Assembly: GCF_008632455.1 (NCBI RefSeq)
Contig: NZ_CP043929.1
Location: 2,356,001-2,420,000 of the forward strand
Length of the DNA: 64,000 nucleotides
Direction: 5' to 3'
Source: Methylomonas rhizoryzae
Lineage (GTDB): Bacteria; Pseudomonadota; Gammaproteobacteria; Methylococcales; Methylomonadaceae
Under the pieces are notes generated by a model. It saw only the letters and a program-made list of their open reading frames with translations, was not told where the DNA came from and did no database searches. Both the position numbers and the translations under genes were made by a program. This document shows, one piece after another, positions 43,037-52,974 of this stretch; position 1 is the stretch's first letter, and every line of letters begins with the position of its first letter.

Positions 43037-46000
43037 ATGAGCGCAACCGAAAGCCCTTCTTTAGCCAGCGGTATTGCCGTCATACACGCCAATCAACTGG
43101 AAACCTTGCGCGACGTAGTCGAATACTGGTTGCGCGAGCACCCGCTGGCTCCGCTGGAAAACGAAGTGTTCCTGGTGCAAAGCAGCGGTATGGGGCAATG
43201 GTTAAAACAAAACCTAGCCCTGAATCGTTCGCTGGGGATTGCCGCGGCGCTGAAATTTCAACTGCCTTCGTTATTCGTTTGGAGCGTTTACCGGGCGGTT
43301 CTTGGCGAGCAGATTCCTAAACAGCAAGCTTTATCCAAAGCGCCCATGACGTGGCGGCTGTTTCGGCTGTTGCCGAAATTGGTACAAAAACCCTCGTTCG
43401 CCGTTTTGGCCGAGTTTCTGTCCGGCGACGCCGACCAGCGCAAACGCCGGCAATTGGCCGAACAATTGGCCGATTTGTTCGACCAATACCAAGTGTATCG
43501 ATCGGATTGGATGGCCGACTGGGCCCGGGGCGCCGATCAATTGCGCGACGCACACGGTAACGCTTGCCCAATCCCGGACGATCAAGTTTGGCAAGCGGCT
43601 TTATGGCGCGAAGTATTGCTGGATTTGGGCGAAACGGCCGACTATGCCAGCCGCGCGGCGGTGCATACGGCCTTCCTGCGGCGAATCGGCGATTTGTCCG
43701 AGCGACCGCAGTCGTTACCGAGACGCATCGTTTTATTCGGCCTGTCGTCTTTGCCGCAGCAAACGTTGGAGGTGTTGGCACGATTGGGGCAATTTTGCCA
43801 AATCGTATTATTCGTACAAAACCCGTGCCGTCACTACTGGGCGGATATCATAGAAGACAAGGACTTATTGAAGGCCAAACAGCGCCGGCAACGCCATAAA
43901 GCGGGCATGAGCGATAGTCTAAATCCCGAAGCGCTGCATTTGCACGCCAACCCCCTCCTTGCCGCTTGGGGAAAACAAGGCCGGGATTACATCCGTTTGT
44001 TGGACCAATTCGACGACACTGCCGCGTATGCCCATTGGCCCTGGCCGCAGCAAAAAATCGATTTGTTTCAAGATTACGGGGAAGAGGGGCAGCGCACGCT
44101 GCTGCAACGACTGCAACAAGCGGTGCTCGATCTGGAGCCATCGCCGGCACAACCTTTAGTCTTAGACGCCTTGGATAATTCGCTCATCTTCCATGTCGCC
44201 CACAGCCCGCAACGCGAAGTCGAAATTCTGCACGACAGCTTGCTGGCGCGTTTCGAATCCGCCGTAGCGGCCGGCAAACCTTTAGCGCCTCGCGAAATTG
44301 TGGTGATGGTGCCGGACATCAATCTATACGCACCGCACATCCGCGCCGTTTTCGGGCAAATTTCCGGCGACGATCCGCGCTATATTCCGTTTAGCCTGGC
44401 CGATCAACAACAGCGAGGCGCACATCCCTTACTGGCTGCCTTGGAGATTTTGCTCGGCCTGCCCGAATCGCGTTTTCAGGTTAGCGAATTGTTGACCTTG
44501 CTGGAAGCTCCGGCTCTTTGTCAACGATTCGGGATTGACCGGCAAGCGGTCGGAAAAATTCGTTTGTGGCTGGAGCAAGCCGGCATTCGTTGGGGCTTGG
44601 ATGCCGAACAGCGGACACTAAGCGGAGGGATGTCTAACGCGTTGCCCGAAAATACTTGGCAGTTCGGTCTGCGCCGCATGTTGCTGGGTTATGCGGTCGG
44701 CGCCGGCTCAGCGTTTAACGGGATTCAGCCGTATGATGAAATCGGCGGTCTGGAGGCTCAATGGCTAGGTCCGCTATGCGACTTGCTGGATCAACTCACC
44801 GCCTATTTCAAAAAGTTGCACGAGCCGCTTTGCGCCGCGGCATGGTCGGAACGCTTACAGGCGTTGCTGGACGATTTTTTCCTGTCCGACAGCGAACGCG
44901 ACGCGCAAATGCTGGATACCTTGAGGCAAGCCCTTACGAACTGGCTACGCGCCTGTACCCAAGGCGGTTGCGACAATTCGGATACCCTATCGCTGCAGGT
45001 GGTACGCGAAGCTTGGTTGTCGGCGATTGACGAACCCAATTTGCAACAACGTTTTTTGAGCGGTAGCGTCAATTTTTGCACCCTGATGCCGATGCGAGCC
45101 ATCCCGTTTCGGATGATATGCTTGCTCGGCATGAACGACGGCGCTTATCCGCGCAGCCATTACCCGCACGGCTTCGATTTAATGGCGCAACGCGGTTTTT
45201 ACCGGCCCGGCGACCGCTCGCGCCGCCAAGACGATCAGTATTTATTTTTGGAAGCCCTGCTGTCCGCGCGCGAAGCGCTTTATATCGGCTGGGTCGGCCG
45301 TAGCGTGCGCGACAATAGCGTAAAACCGCCGTCGGTATTGATCGGTCAATTGCACGACTTTATCGAACAGAGTTGGCGTTTGCCCGGCAATCGATCCTTG
45401 CTGGCGGCCATTACTTTGGAGCATCCCTTGCAACCGTTCAGCCTGGAGTACGTCAAGCCGGGTAGAGACCAACGCTTATTCACTTACGCAAAAGAATGGT
45501 TTGCAGCAGTTGCCCAAGCCGATGCATCCGAAGTTTTTGCCGAGCTCAACGGCGCGGATTACGAACTGGGTGTGGAACAGTTGGCTCAATTCCTTAGAGC
45601 ACCGGTCAAAAGCTATTGCCTGCACAGCTTGAAGCTCTGTTTTGCCGGCGAAACCGCAACCAATCAAGACGATGAGCCCTTCGGCTGCGAGGTTGACGAC
45701 CGCTATGTACAAAGCGAAACTTTGTTGCGCGACTTATTGAATGCCGAGACGGGCGAGTCGGCGCGGATTTTAAGCGAGCGGCACCAGCAACTCGTCGGCC
45801 AAGGCAAGCTGCCCTTGGCGGGATTTGCCGCAGCTGCATTCGACAATATCGCTCATCCGGCCTCTCAAAGCCGACAACGATATGCGGAGTGGGTCCAAAA
45901 ACTCGACTCGCCGACTTATTCCCGGCAAATCAACAAAACGTTTCACTTACCAGGCGAAGTCACCGTCAAATTTGCCGCCACATTGTCCGGCCTCAAATTG

Positions 46001-46498
46001 GACAGCGCGGCAAACGTTTATCACTTATCGCAGGTCACCAGTCAATCCTTGTATCAAAAATCGCATATCCAATATCACAAGTTGCTGCGCGCTTGGATAG
46101 TCCATATAGCCGCCAGCGCGGACGGCCTGACACTGCAGAGTACGGTAATCGGCTCGGACGGCACGGTGGTGTTTTTGCCTATCGATGAGCCTACAGCAGC
46201 CGAGTTGTTTCAAAACCTGTTGCAAAGTTGGCATGCGGGAATGCTGCAACCCTTGCCGATTGCATGCCGAACAGCGTTTGTCTGGTTAAGCGGCGAAGGC
46301 GATCAAGCTTTAGAGCAGGCCAGGGTTCAATACCATGGCGGCGATTGGAATGCCGGCGAAGTGCATTTCGACCCTTACCTTGCCCGGTTTTTTGCCGACT
46401 TCAACGACTTAATCAACACCAGTTCGCCCAATTTCGAAGAGTGGGCCTTGCGCTTGTACAGCCCTATTCTTGCTTACGCCCACGCTGTCGACTGTTAA
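43037..46498 (+). CDS. recC: Exodeoxyribonuclease V gamma subunit
   Basis: The 1153-residue protein compares with 1122 in E. coli. The family start 'GIAVIHANQLETLRDVVEYW' is followed by 'LVQSSGMGQWLKQNLA'. The degenerate helicase-like core has 'VMVPDINLYAPHIRAVFG', 'CLLGMNDGAYPR' and the RecC-type 'RPGDRSRRQDDQYLFLEALL'. The protein recognises Chi and splits strands in RecBCD. recB and recD are not downstream; the next genes are feoABC. Confidence 0.95.
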   Translation: MSATESPSLASGIAVIHANQLETLRDVVEYWLREHPLAPLENEVFLVQSSGMGQWLKQNLALNRSLGIAAALKFQLPSLFVWSVYRAVLGEQIPKQQALSKAPMTWRLFRLLPKLVQKPSFAVLAEFLSGDADQRKRRQLAEQLADLFDQYQVYRSDWMADWARGADQLRDAHGNACPIPDDQVWQAALWREVLLDLGETADYASRAAVHTAFLRRIGDLSERPQSLPRRIVLFGLSSLPQQTLEVLARLGQFCQIVLFVQNPCRHYWADIIEDKDLLKAKQRRQRHKAGMSDSLNPEALHLHANPLLAAWGKQGRDYIRLLDQFDDTAAYAHWPWPQQKIDLFQDYGEEGQRTLLQRLQQAVLDLEPSPAQPLVLDALDNSLIFHVAHSPQREVEILHDSLLARFESAVAAGKPLAPREIVVMVPDINLYAPHIRAVFGQISGDDPRYIPFSLADQQQRGAHPLLAALEILLGLPESRFQVSELLTLLEAPALCQRFGIDRQAVGKIRLWLEQAGIRWGLDAEQRTLSGGMSNALPENTWQFGLRRMLLGYAVGAGSAFNGIQPYDEIGGLEAQWLGPLCDLLDQLTAYFKKLHEPLCAAAWSERLQALLDDFFLSDSERDAQMLDTLRQALTNWLRACTQGGCDNSDTLSLQVVREAWLSAIDEPNLQQRFLSGSVNFCTLMPMRAIPFRMICLLGMNDGAYPRSHYPHGFDLMAQRGFYRPGDRSRRQDDQYLFLEALLSAREALYIGWVGRSVRDNSVKPPSVLIGQLHDFIEQSWRLPGNRSLLAAITLEHPLQPFSLEYVKPGRDQRLFTYAKEWFAAVAQADASEVFAELNGADYELGVEQLAQFLRAPVKSYCLHSLKLCFAGETATNQDDEPFGCEVDDRYVQSETLLRDLLNAETGESARILSERHQQLVGQGKLPLAGFAAAAFDNIAHPASQSRQRYAEWVQKLDSPTYSRQINKTFHLPGEVTVKFAATLSGLKLDSAANVYHLSQVTSQSLYQKSHIQYHKLLRAWIVHIAASADGLTLQSTVIGSDGTVVFLPIDEPTAAELFQNLLQSWHAGMLQPLPIACRTAFVWLSGEGDQALEQARVQYHGGDWNAGEVHFDPYLARFFADFNDLINTSSPNFEEWALRLYSPILAYAHAVDC

Positions 46499-46599
46499 TA
46501 CGCGACTTTAGCAATGAGCGCCACGAACGGCGAATTGATTGTTTCTTTGTTCCACAAGGCGATGCGATTTACTTACTGCAAAGCACAAAGCCGTTATGC

Positions 46600-46628
46600 T
46601 ATAGTTCGCTTTAATGAGAACCATTATT
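46600..46628 (+). promoter_or_regulatory. Fur box overlapping the feo promoter
   Basis: TTTAATGAGAACCATTATT (46610-46628) matches the 19-bp Fur consensus at 14 positions by eye. It lies just after an extended -10 (TG-C-TATAGT, 46597-46605) and 33 bases before feoA. Iron-loaded Fur would block transcription of ferrous iron uptake. Confidence 0.7.
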
Positions 46629-46660
46629 AATTGTCTTTTGGCTATAGGTGGCGACGCATT

Positions 46661-46894
46661 ATGATGACTTCACTCAAGATGTTAGCGGCCGGCGATTCCG
46701 GCCGCATTGTCGGTTTCGATCAGGCAGGCGGCGCGTACCGCAAAAAACTGCTGGCCATGGGCTTGACGCCCGGCACCGAATTCACGATCACGCGTTTTGC
46801 GCCGATGGGCGACCCGGTGGAAATCAAATTGCGCGGATTCTCGCTGTCGTTACGTAAAAACGAAGCTTCGGTACTGATGATAGAAAAATTATGA
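46661..46894 (+). CDS. feoA: Ferrous iron transport protein A
   Basis: The 77-residue SH3-like protein has 'DSGRIVGFDQAGGAYRKKLL', 'AMGLTPGTEFTITRFAPMGD' and 'PVEIKLRGFSLSLRKNEA', a full FeoA. It assists FeoB at the cytoplasmic face. A TTG upstream would add 10 unlikely residues. The stop overlaps the feoB start by 4 bases. Confidence 0.95.
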   Translation: MMTSLKMLAAGDSGRIVGFDQAGGAYRKKLLAMGLTPGTEFTITRFAPMGDPVEIKLRGFSLSLRKNEASVLMIEKL

Positions 46895-49209
46895 GCGACG
46901 GTTTTACCGTAGGCATTGTCGGCAATCCGAATTGCGGCAAAACCACCCTGTTCAATGCCTTAACAGGCGCCCGTCAGCATGTCGGCAACTGGCCGGGCGT
47001 CACGGTAGAAAAGAAAACCGGCGAATACCCATTTCGCGGCAATCGAGTTTACGTTGTCGATTTACCCGGCACTTATTCGTTGGAAGTCGACGACGACAAC
47101 GTATCTTTGGACGAAAAAGTCGCCCGCGATTACGTAGCTTCTCGAACAGCCGACATCATCATCAACATCGTCGACGGCTCCAACATCGAGCGCAACCTGT
47201 ATTTGACCACGCAACTGATCGAAATGCGGGTGCCGATGATATTGGTGCTCAACATGATGGACGCCGTCAAAAAACGCGGCATCAAGATCGATTTAGCCGA
47301 GTTATCCCAGCATCTGGGCTGCCCGGTCATCGGCGTTACCGCAGCGACAGGCCAAGGTATAGCCGAATTGAAGCAAGCGATAGAACAAGCGTGTTTACAA
47401 CCGCAAACGCCCCGGCTGTGTGTCCCCTACCATTCGGCTATCGAAGCGGCGGTCGCACAACTGACCCCAAGGCTGGCTTTTTTGTCGGTTCGCTACGACG
47501 CCCGCTGGTTGGCTTTACGCTTACTGGAACGCGACACTTTGGCGAAACAATTGGCCGATTCGGAAACCTTGGTTCATGCCGAAACCTTACGCAAACAAAT
47601 AGAATCGGCAACGGACGACGAAATCGACATTCTGGCCGCCGACGCCCGCTACGGTCTAGTCAATCAATTGGTGCAAGCCGCCGTTTGTAAATTGTCCGAA
47701 GTTTCGCGCCATACCAGCGACAAAATAGACGCCGTCGTGTTAAACCGCTTTCTCGGCATCCCGATATTCTTGTTGGTCATGTACGCGATGTTCATGTTCA
47801 CGATCAACGTCGGCAGCGCCTTCGTCGACTTCTTCGATCAAGCGGTCGGTGCCTTGCTGGTGGACGGCTTGAACGCAGGGTTGAGCAGCCTCGACTGGCC
47901 GGATTGGCTGGTGGTTTTGTTGACCAACGGCATAGGCGGCGGCGTGCAGGTGGTCGCTACCTTCATTCCGATCGTTGGATTTCTATTTATTTTCCTATCG
48001 GCGCTGGAAGATTCCGGCTATATGTCCAGGGCCGCGTTCGTGATGGACCGCTTCATGTGCTTAATCGGCCTGCCGGGTAAATCGTTCGTGCCTATGATAG
48101 TCGGGTTCGGTTGCAACGTGCCGGCCATCATCGCCACCCGCACCTTGGACAATCCGCGCGATAGGATTCTGACCAACCTAATGAACCCATTCATGTCCTG
48201 CGGTGCGCGCTTGCCGGTCTATGCGTTGTTCGCGGCGGCGTTTTTTCCGGTCGGCGGACAAAATCTGGTGTTCGGCCTGTATTTATTCGGCATATTCGTA
48301 GCGGTATTGACCGGCTTGATCATGCGCCACACCCTGCTGCAAGGCGAACCCACCCCGTTTTTAATGGAATTGCCGACTTACCATTTACCTACGCTACGCG
48401 GGATTTACATTAAAACCTGGGACCGATTGAAAACCTTTATTTTCAACGCAGGCAAAGTCATCGTCCCCATGGTATTAATTTTAAACATACTCAACTCGTT
48501 GGGTACGGACGGTAGTTTCGGCCGGGAAAACAGCGACCAATCGGTATTGAGCCAAATCGGCAGAACATTAACCCCTTTGTTTAGCCCCATGGGCATCCGT
48601 GAAGATAATTGGCCCGCCACTGTCGGAATTTTTACCGGCGTTCTGGCTAAAGAGGCCGTCGTCGGTACTTTGGACGCCTTATATAGCCAGATGGCCGAAA
48701 CCGGGGAGGCAGAAGCCGCACCGGAGTTCGAATTAAAACAGGCGCTGTTGGCCGCGTGCAAGACGGTGCCGGAGAATTTGGCCGATTTGGCCGACAAAGT
48801 GCTGGATCCCTTGGGTTTAGGCATTGCAGCCATTTCCGACGCCGCTCAAGCGGCAGAGCGGCAAGAAGTTAAAGTCGCAACCTTCGGCGTGATGCAAAAC
48901 CAATTCGCCGGTAAAACCGGGGCCTTCGCGTATTTGCTGTTTATCTTGCTGTACGCCCCGTGCGTGGCGGCCAGCGCGGCAATTTACAAAGAAACCAGCC
49001 CTGCCTGGGCCGTATTCGTCGGCTGCTGGACGACTTTTCTAGCTTATATGGCGGCGACCGTGTTTTATCAAGCCGTTAACTTCGCGCAACAACCCGCCCT
49101 AGCCGTTTTTTGGATAGTTCTATTTACTATTTTGTTTGTAGCGGTAATCGGGATTTTGCGCTATTACGGTAGCCGGCAACCCAATCAGCGGCATGGGGCG
49201 CTAACGTGA
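46891..49209 (+). CDS. feoB: Ferrous iron transporter B
   Basis: The 772-residue protein has a G domain with G1 'GNPNCGKTTLFNALTG', G3 'DLPGTYSL' and G4 'LNMMD'. The membrane part has the two Gate motifs with conserved Cys: 'VGFGCNVPAIIATRTL' and 'LYAPCVAASAAI'. It imports Fe2+ across the inner membrane with GTP hydrolysis. It overlaps feoA and feoC. Confidence 0.97.
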   Translation: MSDGFTVGIVGNPNCGKTTLFNALTGARQHVGNWPGVTVEKKTGEYPFRGNRVYVVDLPGTYSLEVDDDNVSLDEKVARDYVASRTADIIINIVDGSNIERNLYLTTQLIEMRVPMILVLNMMDAVKKRGIKIDLAELSQHLGCPVIGVTAATGQGIAELKQAIEQACLQPQTPRLCVPYHSAIEAAVAQLTPRLAFLSVRYDARWLALRLLERDTLAKQLADSETLVHAETLRKQIESATDDEIDILAADARYGLVNQLVQAAVCKLSEVSRHTSDKIDAVVLNRFLGIPIFLLVMYAMFMFTINVGSAFVDFFDQAVGALLVDGLNAGLSSLDWPDWLVVLLTNGIGGGVQVVATFIPIVGFLFIFLSALEDSGYMSRAAFVMDRFMCLIGLPGKSFVPMIVGFGCNVPAIIATRTLDNPRDRILTNLMNPFMSCGARLPVYALFAAAFFPVGGQNLVFGLYLFGIFVAVLTGLIMRHTLLQGEPTPFLMELPTYHLPTLRGIYIKTWDRLKTFIFNAGKVIVPMVLILNILNSLGTDGSFGRENSDQSVLSQIGRTLTPLFSPMGIREDNWPATVGIFTGVLAKEAVVGTLDALYSQMAETGEAEAAPEFELKQALLAACKTVPENLADLADKVLDPLGLGIAAISDAAQAAERQEVKVATFGVMQNQFAGKTGAFAYLLFILLYAPCVAASAAIYKETSPAWAVFVGCWTTFLAYMAATVFYQAVNFAQQPALAVFWIVLFTILFVAVIGILRYYGSRQPNQRHGALT

Positions 49210-49439
49210 TCTTGTCGGACTTGCGCAACTATCTTCAAGACAAGCGCCGGGTCAGTTTGAACGATTTAGTGTTGCGTTTCGGCGTGGACGCCGATGCGAT
49301 TCGCGGCATGTTGGGTAAGTGGATTAATAAGGGCAAGGTTAGATTGAGTCCTACACAATCCAATTGCGGCAGCAGCTGCTGCAAGTGCGATCCTCTATTA
49401 ACCGAAATCTACGAATGGGTGGACGACGGCAGTAAATAG
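49206..49439 (+). CDS. feoC: Ferrous iron transport protein C
   Basis: The 77-residue winged-helix protein starts at GTG 49206, overlapping the feoB stop. 'LRNYLQDKRRVSLNDLVLRF' opens the wHTH. The Cys cluster 'NCGSSCCKCDP' matches the FeoC iron-sulfur or iron-sensing loop. It probably modulates FeoB stability or activity. Confidence 0.88.
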   Translation: MILSDLRNYLQDKRRVSLNDLVLRFGVDADAIRGMLGKWINKGKVRLSPTQSNCGSSCCKCDPLLTEIYEWVDDGSK

Positions 49440-49474
49440 CCGAACGTCCGAATGCCCTTTTTCGGCCCTCCCGT

Positions 49475-49762
49475 TTATTGCTCGCTTAACCAGCCCTGCA
49501 ATGCATCGATGATTTCCTGCGCTTGCTTTTCGCTGGAAATGTTGAATTTGGATTTTTGCTGATATTCGCCGTTCCGTTTTTGATAGCGGCGTATGCTGAA
49601 TCGGTCGGCGCTATATTGGTTTTTGCTGGGCTCCCAATCTTGATAACGGAAAATGACCGTCGCCCAAGCCCCTTTGCTGAGGATTTTTTTATCCAACTCT
49701 TTTACGGTCTCGATACCGCCGTCTTCGTAGCGTATCGTCAATTCTTCAACGGTCTCTGCCAT
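49475..49762 (-). CDS. Conserved unknown protein (95 aa)
   Basis: It opens 'MAETVEELTIRYEDGGIETV', is alpha/beta with many charged residues, and ends 'IIDALQGWLSEQ'. I believe it is conserved in gammaproteobacteria but cannot name the family. It is convergent with feoC (35-base gap). Confidence 0.65.
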   Translation of the reverse strand: MAETVEELTIRYEDGGIETVKELDKKILSKGAWATVIFRYQDWEPSKNQYSADRFSIRRYQKRNGEYQQKSKFNISSEKQAQEIIDALQGWLSEQ

Positions 49763-49807
49763 AGTCTTTTACACGGAAATTAAAACGGCGCGCAGTGTAT
49801 CACGCGG

Positions 49808-50758
49808 TTAAGGGCTGATAAACTCCCCGAATGCCCGGCTACCCTCGCCGGTGGCAATGGTGTTGACCACTGTCAACGATACCGCGTCTATCACCGATAC
49901 ATTGTTGTCAAACCAATTGGCCACATAGATTAAATGGCCGTTCGGATGAGTGCTGATACCTTCCGGCTTGTCGCCCACCGGAATCACTGCCACGGTTTTA
50001 AGCGAGGCGGTATCGATGGCGGAAACGGTACTGTCGTCCTGATTGGTGACGAACAACAGCTTGTCGTTCAGCGCCAAAGTAACGGCATAAGGCCGAGCGC
50101 CGACTTTTACGGTCGCCAGCCGTTTCAAGCGTTTCGTATCCAAAACGGTCACGTCGTCGCTTTCTACGTTGGCGGTATACAAACGTTTACCTTGGCTGTC
50201 CACCGCTATCCCGAAAGGGTGGGCACCCACCTTGGTGGTATTGCGTATGGTCAATTTATTCAGATCGATTTGCGACACCGAATCGTCCACCCGGTTAGCA
50301 ACGTACAGCCATTTGTTATCCGGACTAACCGTCATGCCGGACGGCGACTTGCCCACGCTGATCACGGCTTTTTGCACAAACTTTTCGGTATCGAATACCG
50401 CCACCGAATGTTCGTACCAATCCGCTACGAACACCCGTTCGCCGCTGTTATCCACGGCAATCCCTAACGAGGCACCGCCGACTTTGACCTTGTTTAAAAT
50501 TTGGAAGGAGTCGCGGTCCATCACCGCGAAACCGCCGCCTTCCGGGGTGCTGAAATAGATGTGGCGACGCGGCCCATTGACTGCAACACCGGCCGGTTTG
50601 CCGTCGATTTTGACAGTCTGCACCACAGTTTGCGATGCGGTATCGATCACCGATACGCTGTTATCAAGCTGATTGGTGATGAAGGCGAAAGGCTGGGCCG
50701 ACGCTACTTTGCTGATCAATGTCAGCAGTACGATAGCGGCAAACGAATAGTTGGGCAT
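49808..50758 (-). CDS. YVTN-type beta-propeller protein, exported
   Basis: The 316-residue protein has a signal peptide (IVLLTLISKVASAQ). The remainder is about seven repeats of ~42 residues with signatures such as 'VSVIDTASQTVVQTVKIDGK', 'PYAVTLALNDKLLFVTNQDD' and 'PEGISTHPNGHLIYVANWFD'. It is a periplasmic YncE-like propeller. It lies 61 bases after mxaD on the same strand, so a role near periplasmic methanol or quinoprotein chemistry is plausible but unproven. Confidence 0.85.
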   Translation of the reverse strand: MPNYSFAAIVLLTLISKVASAQPFAFITNQLDNSVSVIDTASQTVVQTVKIDGKPAGVAVNGPRRHIYFSTPEGGGFAVMDRDSFQILNKVKVGGASLGIAVDNSGERVFVADWYEHSVAVFDTEKFVQKAVISVGKSPSGMTVSPDNKWLYVANRVDDSVSQIDLNKLTIRNTTKVGAHPFGIAVDSQGKRLYTANVESDDVTVLDTKRLKRLATVKVGARPYAVTLALNDKLLFVTNQDDSTVSAIDTASLKTVAVIPVGDKPEGISTHPNGHLIYVANWFDNNVSVIDAVSLTVVNTIATGEGSRAFGEFISP

Positions 50759-50819
50759 ATTGGGCTCGAAAACGCATACGGCTTTCAGCGGCGCACGCCG
50801 AAAGCCGTTGCAGACGCGG

Positions 50820-51416
50820 TTAACGTTTTAACTCGGTGCTGGCTTTAGCGCTGCTGCCGGGGGCTACTTTTTTAGCAATGGCTTCCAAACCCGTAGTCAA
50901 CACGTCGGTAACCGCTTTGTCGGCAGCTTCTTCGTTCAGTTCGGCCGGCGGATTGTTGTTGACGTAGGCGCGGTAATAAGTGGCTACCCACTCCACTTCG
51001 GCCTTACCGCCCTTATCCGCCACCGAAATCTCGGCCGCATAGTTGCCGACCGGCAATACGGGCAAGGCCTCGTCCTGGCCGGCGTGCTTGATAGTACCGG
51101 TCGAGCTCATGTCGGTGATTTTGTATTTGTAAGACATTTTGGCATCGTCATAGGCTTTCAGCTCTTCTGTAATGGTACCGTCGGCCAAGGTCAATACCCG
51201 CACGGAGCCTTTGTTGTTGCCGGCGTCGGCTTTGACGCTTTTGATGCCCGGATGCCAAGACATATCGTCGTAGTTTTTAATCACGTCCCAAACTTTAGCG
51301 GCCGGTGCGTCGATGGTGATAGTGGCGGTCATTTTGCCTCTGACCGGACCGTGTGCGTTGACCAGACCGCTGAACAGCAACAACGCAGCCGAAACGAATA
51401 GCGAGGTTTTTTTCAT
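50820..51416 (-). CDS. mxaD: MxaD-like SRPBCC protein, exported
   Basis: The 198-residue protein has a signal peptide ending VNAHG. The SRPBCC body reads 'ATITIDAPAAKVWDVIKNYD', 'WHPGIKSVKADAGNNKGSVR', 'ELKAYDDAKMSYKYKITDM' and 'NNNPPAELNEEAADKAVT', which follow MxaD. MxaD helps methanol dehydrogenase interact with its cytochrome cL in the periplasm. No other mxa gene is in the window, so it is a detached or second copy. Family-level assignment is firm, symbol less so. Confidence 0.8.
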   Translation of the reverse strand: MKKTSLFVSAALLLFSGLVNAHGPVRGKMTATITIDAPAAKVWDVIKNYDDMSWHPGIKSVKADAGNNKGSVRVLTLADGTITEELKAYDDAKMSYKYKITDMSSTGTIKHAGQDEALPVLPVGNYAAEISVADKGGKAEVEWVATYYRAYVNNNPPAELNEEAADKAVTDVLTTGLEAIAKKVAPGSSAKASTELKR

Positions 51417-51543
51417 AATTCTTTCCTATCGGAGTCTCATAAAACTAGCCGGCAATTATAAAATAAAATCCCGATGCCGAGAGCCGCAAAAGCCGCTTTG
51501 CGGAAAAAATCCCAGGTATTTGCTAAGACTTTACATTCAGGCC

Positions 51544-52974
51544 ATGAGCGCAAACAGTTTTTTTTGGCACGATTACGAAACCTTCGGCACCGACCCGCAA
51601 CGCGACCGGGCCAGTCAGTTTGCCGGCATACGCACCGATACGGACTTCAATCCCATCGGCGATCCGGTCATGCTGTATTGCAAACTTGCCGACGACTACC
51701 TTCCGCACCCGCAAGCCTGCTTGATCACCGGCATCACCCCGCAAACGGTCAACGCGCAAGGCTGCTGCGAAGCCGAATTCATCGCCCGCATTCACGCGGA
51801 GTTGGTGCAAGCAGGTACCTGTAGCTTGGGATACAACAGCATCCGCTTCGACGACGAAGTCACTCGCAATCTGCTGTACCGCAATTTTTTCGACCCATAT
51901 GCACGGGAATGGCAAAACGGCAATTCGCGCTGGGATTTGATCGACGTGGTGCGAGCCGCTCGCGCGTTGCGGCCCGACGGCGTGGAATGGCCGCTGGACG
52001 AGGATGGAACGCCTAGTTTCCGGTTGGAGCTGTTAACCGCCGCCAACGGCATAGGCCACGCAGCCGCGCACGACGCCTTGTCGGACGTCTACGCCACCAT
52101 CGCTCTGGCCAAATTGATAGGCCGCAAGCAAGCCAAGCTGTACCAGTACTTGTATGTAAACCGCAGCAAACAAGCGGCGCTACGCTTGCTGAATGTCGGT
52201 AGCTTTACGCCCCTGGTGCATGTCTCCGGCCGCTACCCGGCCAAAAACCACTGTATCGCCATCGTGTTGCCGCTATGTCTGCATCCTAAGAATCAAAACG
52301 AGGTTGTGGTTTACGACCTTAGCGTCGACCCGACGGCCTTGCTGGAACTCAGCAGCGATGGAATCAAACAGCGTTTATTCGTGGCGAATGATGAACTGCC
52401 GGACGGCGTTGCCCGCATCGCGCTCAAAACCGTGCACGTGAATAAATCTCCGGTGTTGGCGCCGCTCAAGGTAGTGCGCCCGGCCGACGCCGAGCGATTG
52501 AAGATCGACATCGGCTTATGCCAACGGCATTTGGCACAGATCCAAGCCGGATTCGGCCGCGAGTTGCAGACCAAGCTGCAGCAGGTATTCGTGCGCGACC
52601 CTGCCGATCCGGCGGACGATCCGGACTTGCAGATCTATAGCGGCGGTTTTTTCAGTCACGCCGACAAAGCCGCCATGCAAACCATACGGCAAACGCCGCC
52701 GGCTCGATTAGCCGAATTGAACCTGCAGTTTACAGACACCCGCTTAGCGCAAATGCTGTTTCGCTACCGAGCCCGCAATTATCCGCACACTTTGAGCGAC
52801 GCCGAACGAGCCGCTTGGCGCGCCTTCCGTCGCCAACGCTTGCAGGTAGACGGCCCGGACAACGCTCCGGGCGTCTACCTGCAACAATTGCAAGACCTGG
52901 CGCAGCGACCGGGAGTAAATCTCGAAATTCTTGAGCAATTGCGGGTTTATGCGACCCAACTGCTCGCCGAGTGA
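51544..52974 (+). CDS. sbcB: Exodeoxyribonuclease I
   Basis: The 476-residue protein has DEDDh Exo I 'SFFWHDYETFGTDPQRDRAS', 'SLGYNSIRFDDEVTRNLLYR' and 'AAAHDALSDVYATIALAKLI', and the C-terminal SSB-binding and SH3-like regions. It digests ssDNA 3' to 5' and works with SSB and RecBCD, whose RecC is encoded upstream. The start at 51544 discards 77 residues of upstream frame. Confidence 0.95.
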   Translation: MSANSFFWHDYETFGTDPQRDRASQFAGIRTDTDFNPIGDPVMLYCKLADDYLPHPQACLITGITPQTVNAQGCCEAEFIARIHAELVQAGTCSLGYNSIRFDDEVTRNLLYRNFFDPYAREWQNGNSRWDLIDVVRAARALRPDGVEWPLDEDGTPSFRLELLTAANGIGHAAAHDALSDVYATIALAKLIGRKQAKLYQYLYVNRSKQAALRLLNVGSFTPLVHVSGRYPAKNHCIAIVLPLCLHPKNQNEVVVYDLSVDPTALLELSSDGIKQRLFVANDELPDGVARIALKTVHVNKSPVLAPLKVVRPADAERLKIDIGLCQRHLAQIQAGFGRELQTKLQQVFVRDPADPADDPDLQIYSGGFFSHADKAAMQTIRQTPPARLAELNLQFTDTRLAQMLFRYRARNYPHTLSDAERAAWRAFRRQRLQVDGPDNAPGVYLQQLQDLAQRPGVNLEILEQLRVYATQLLAE

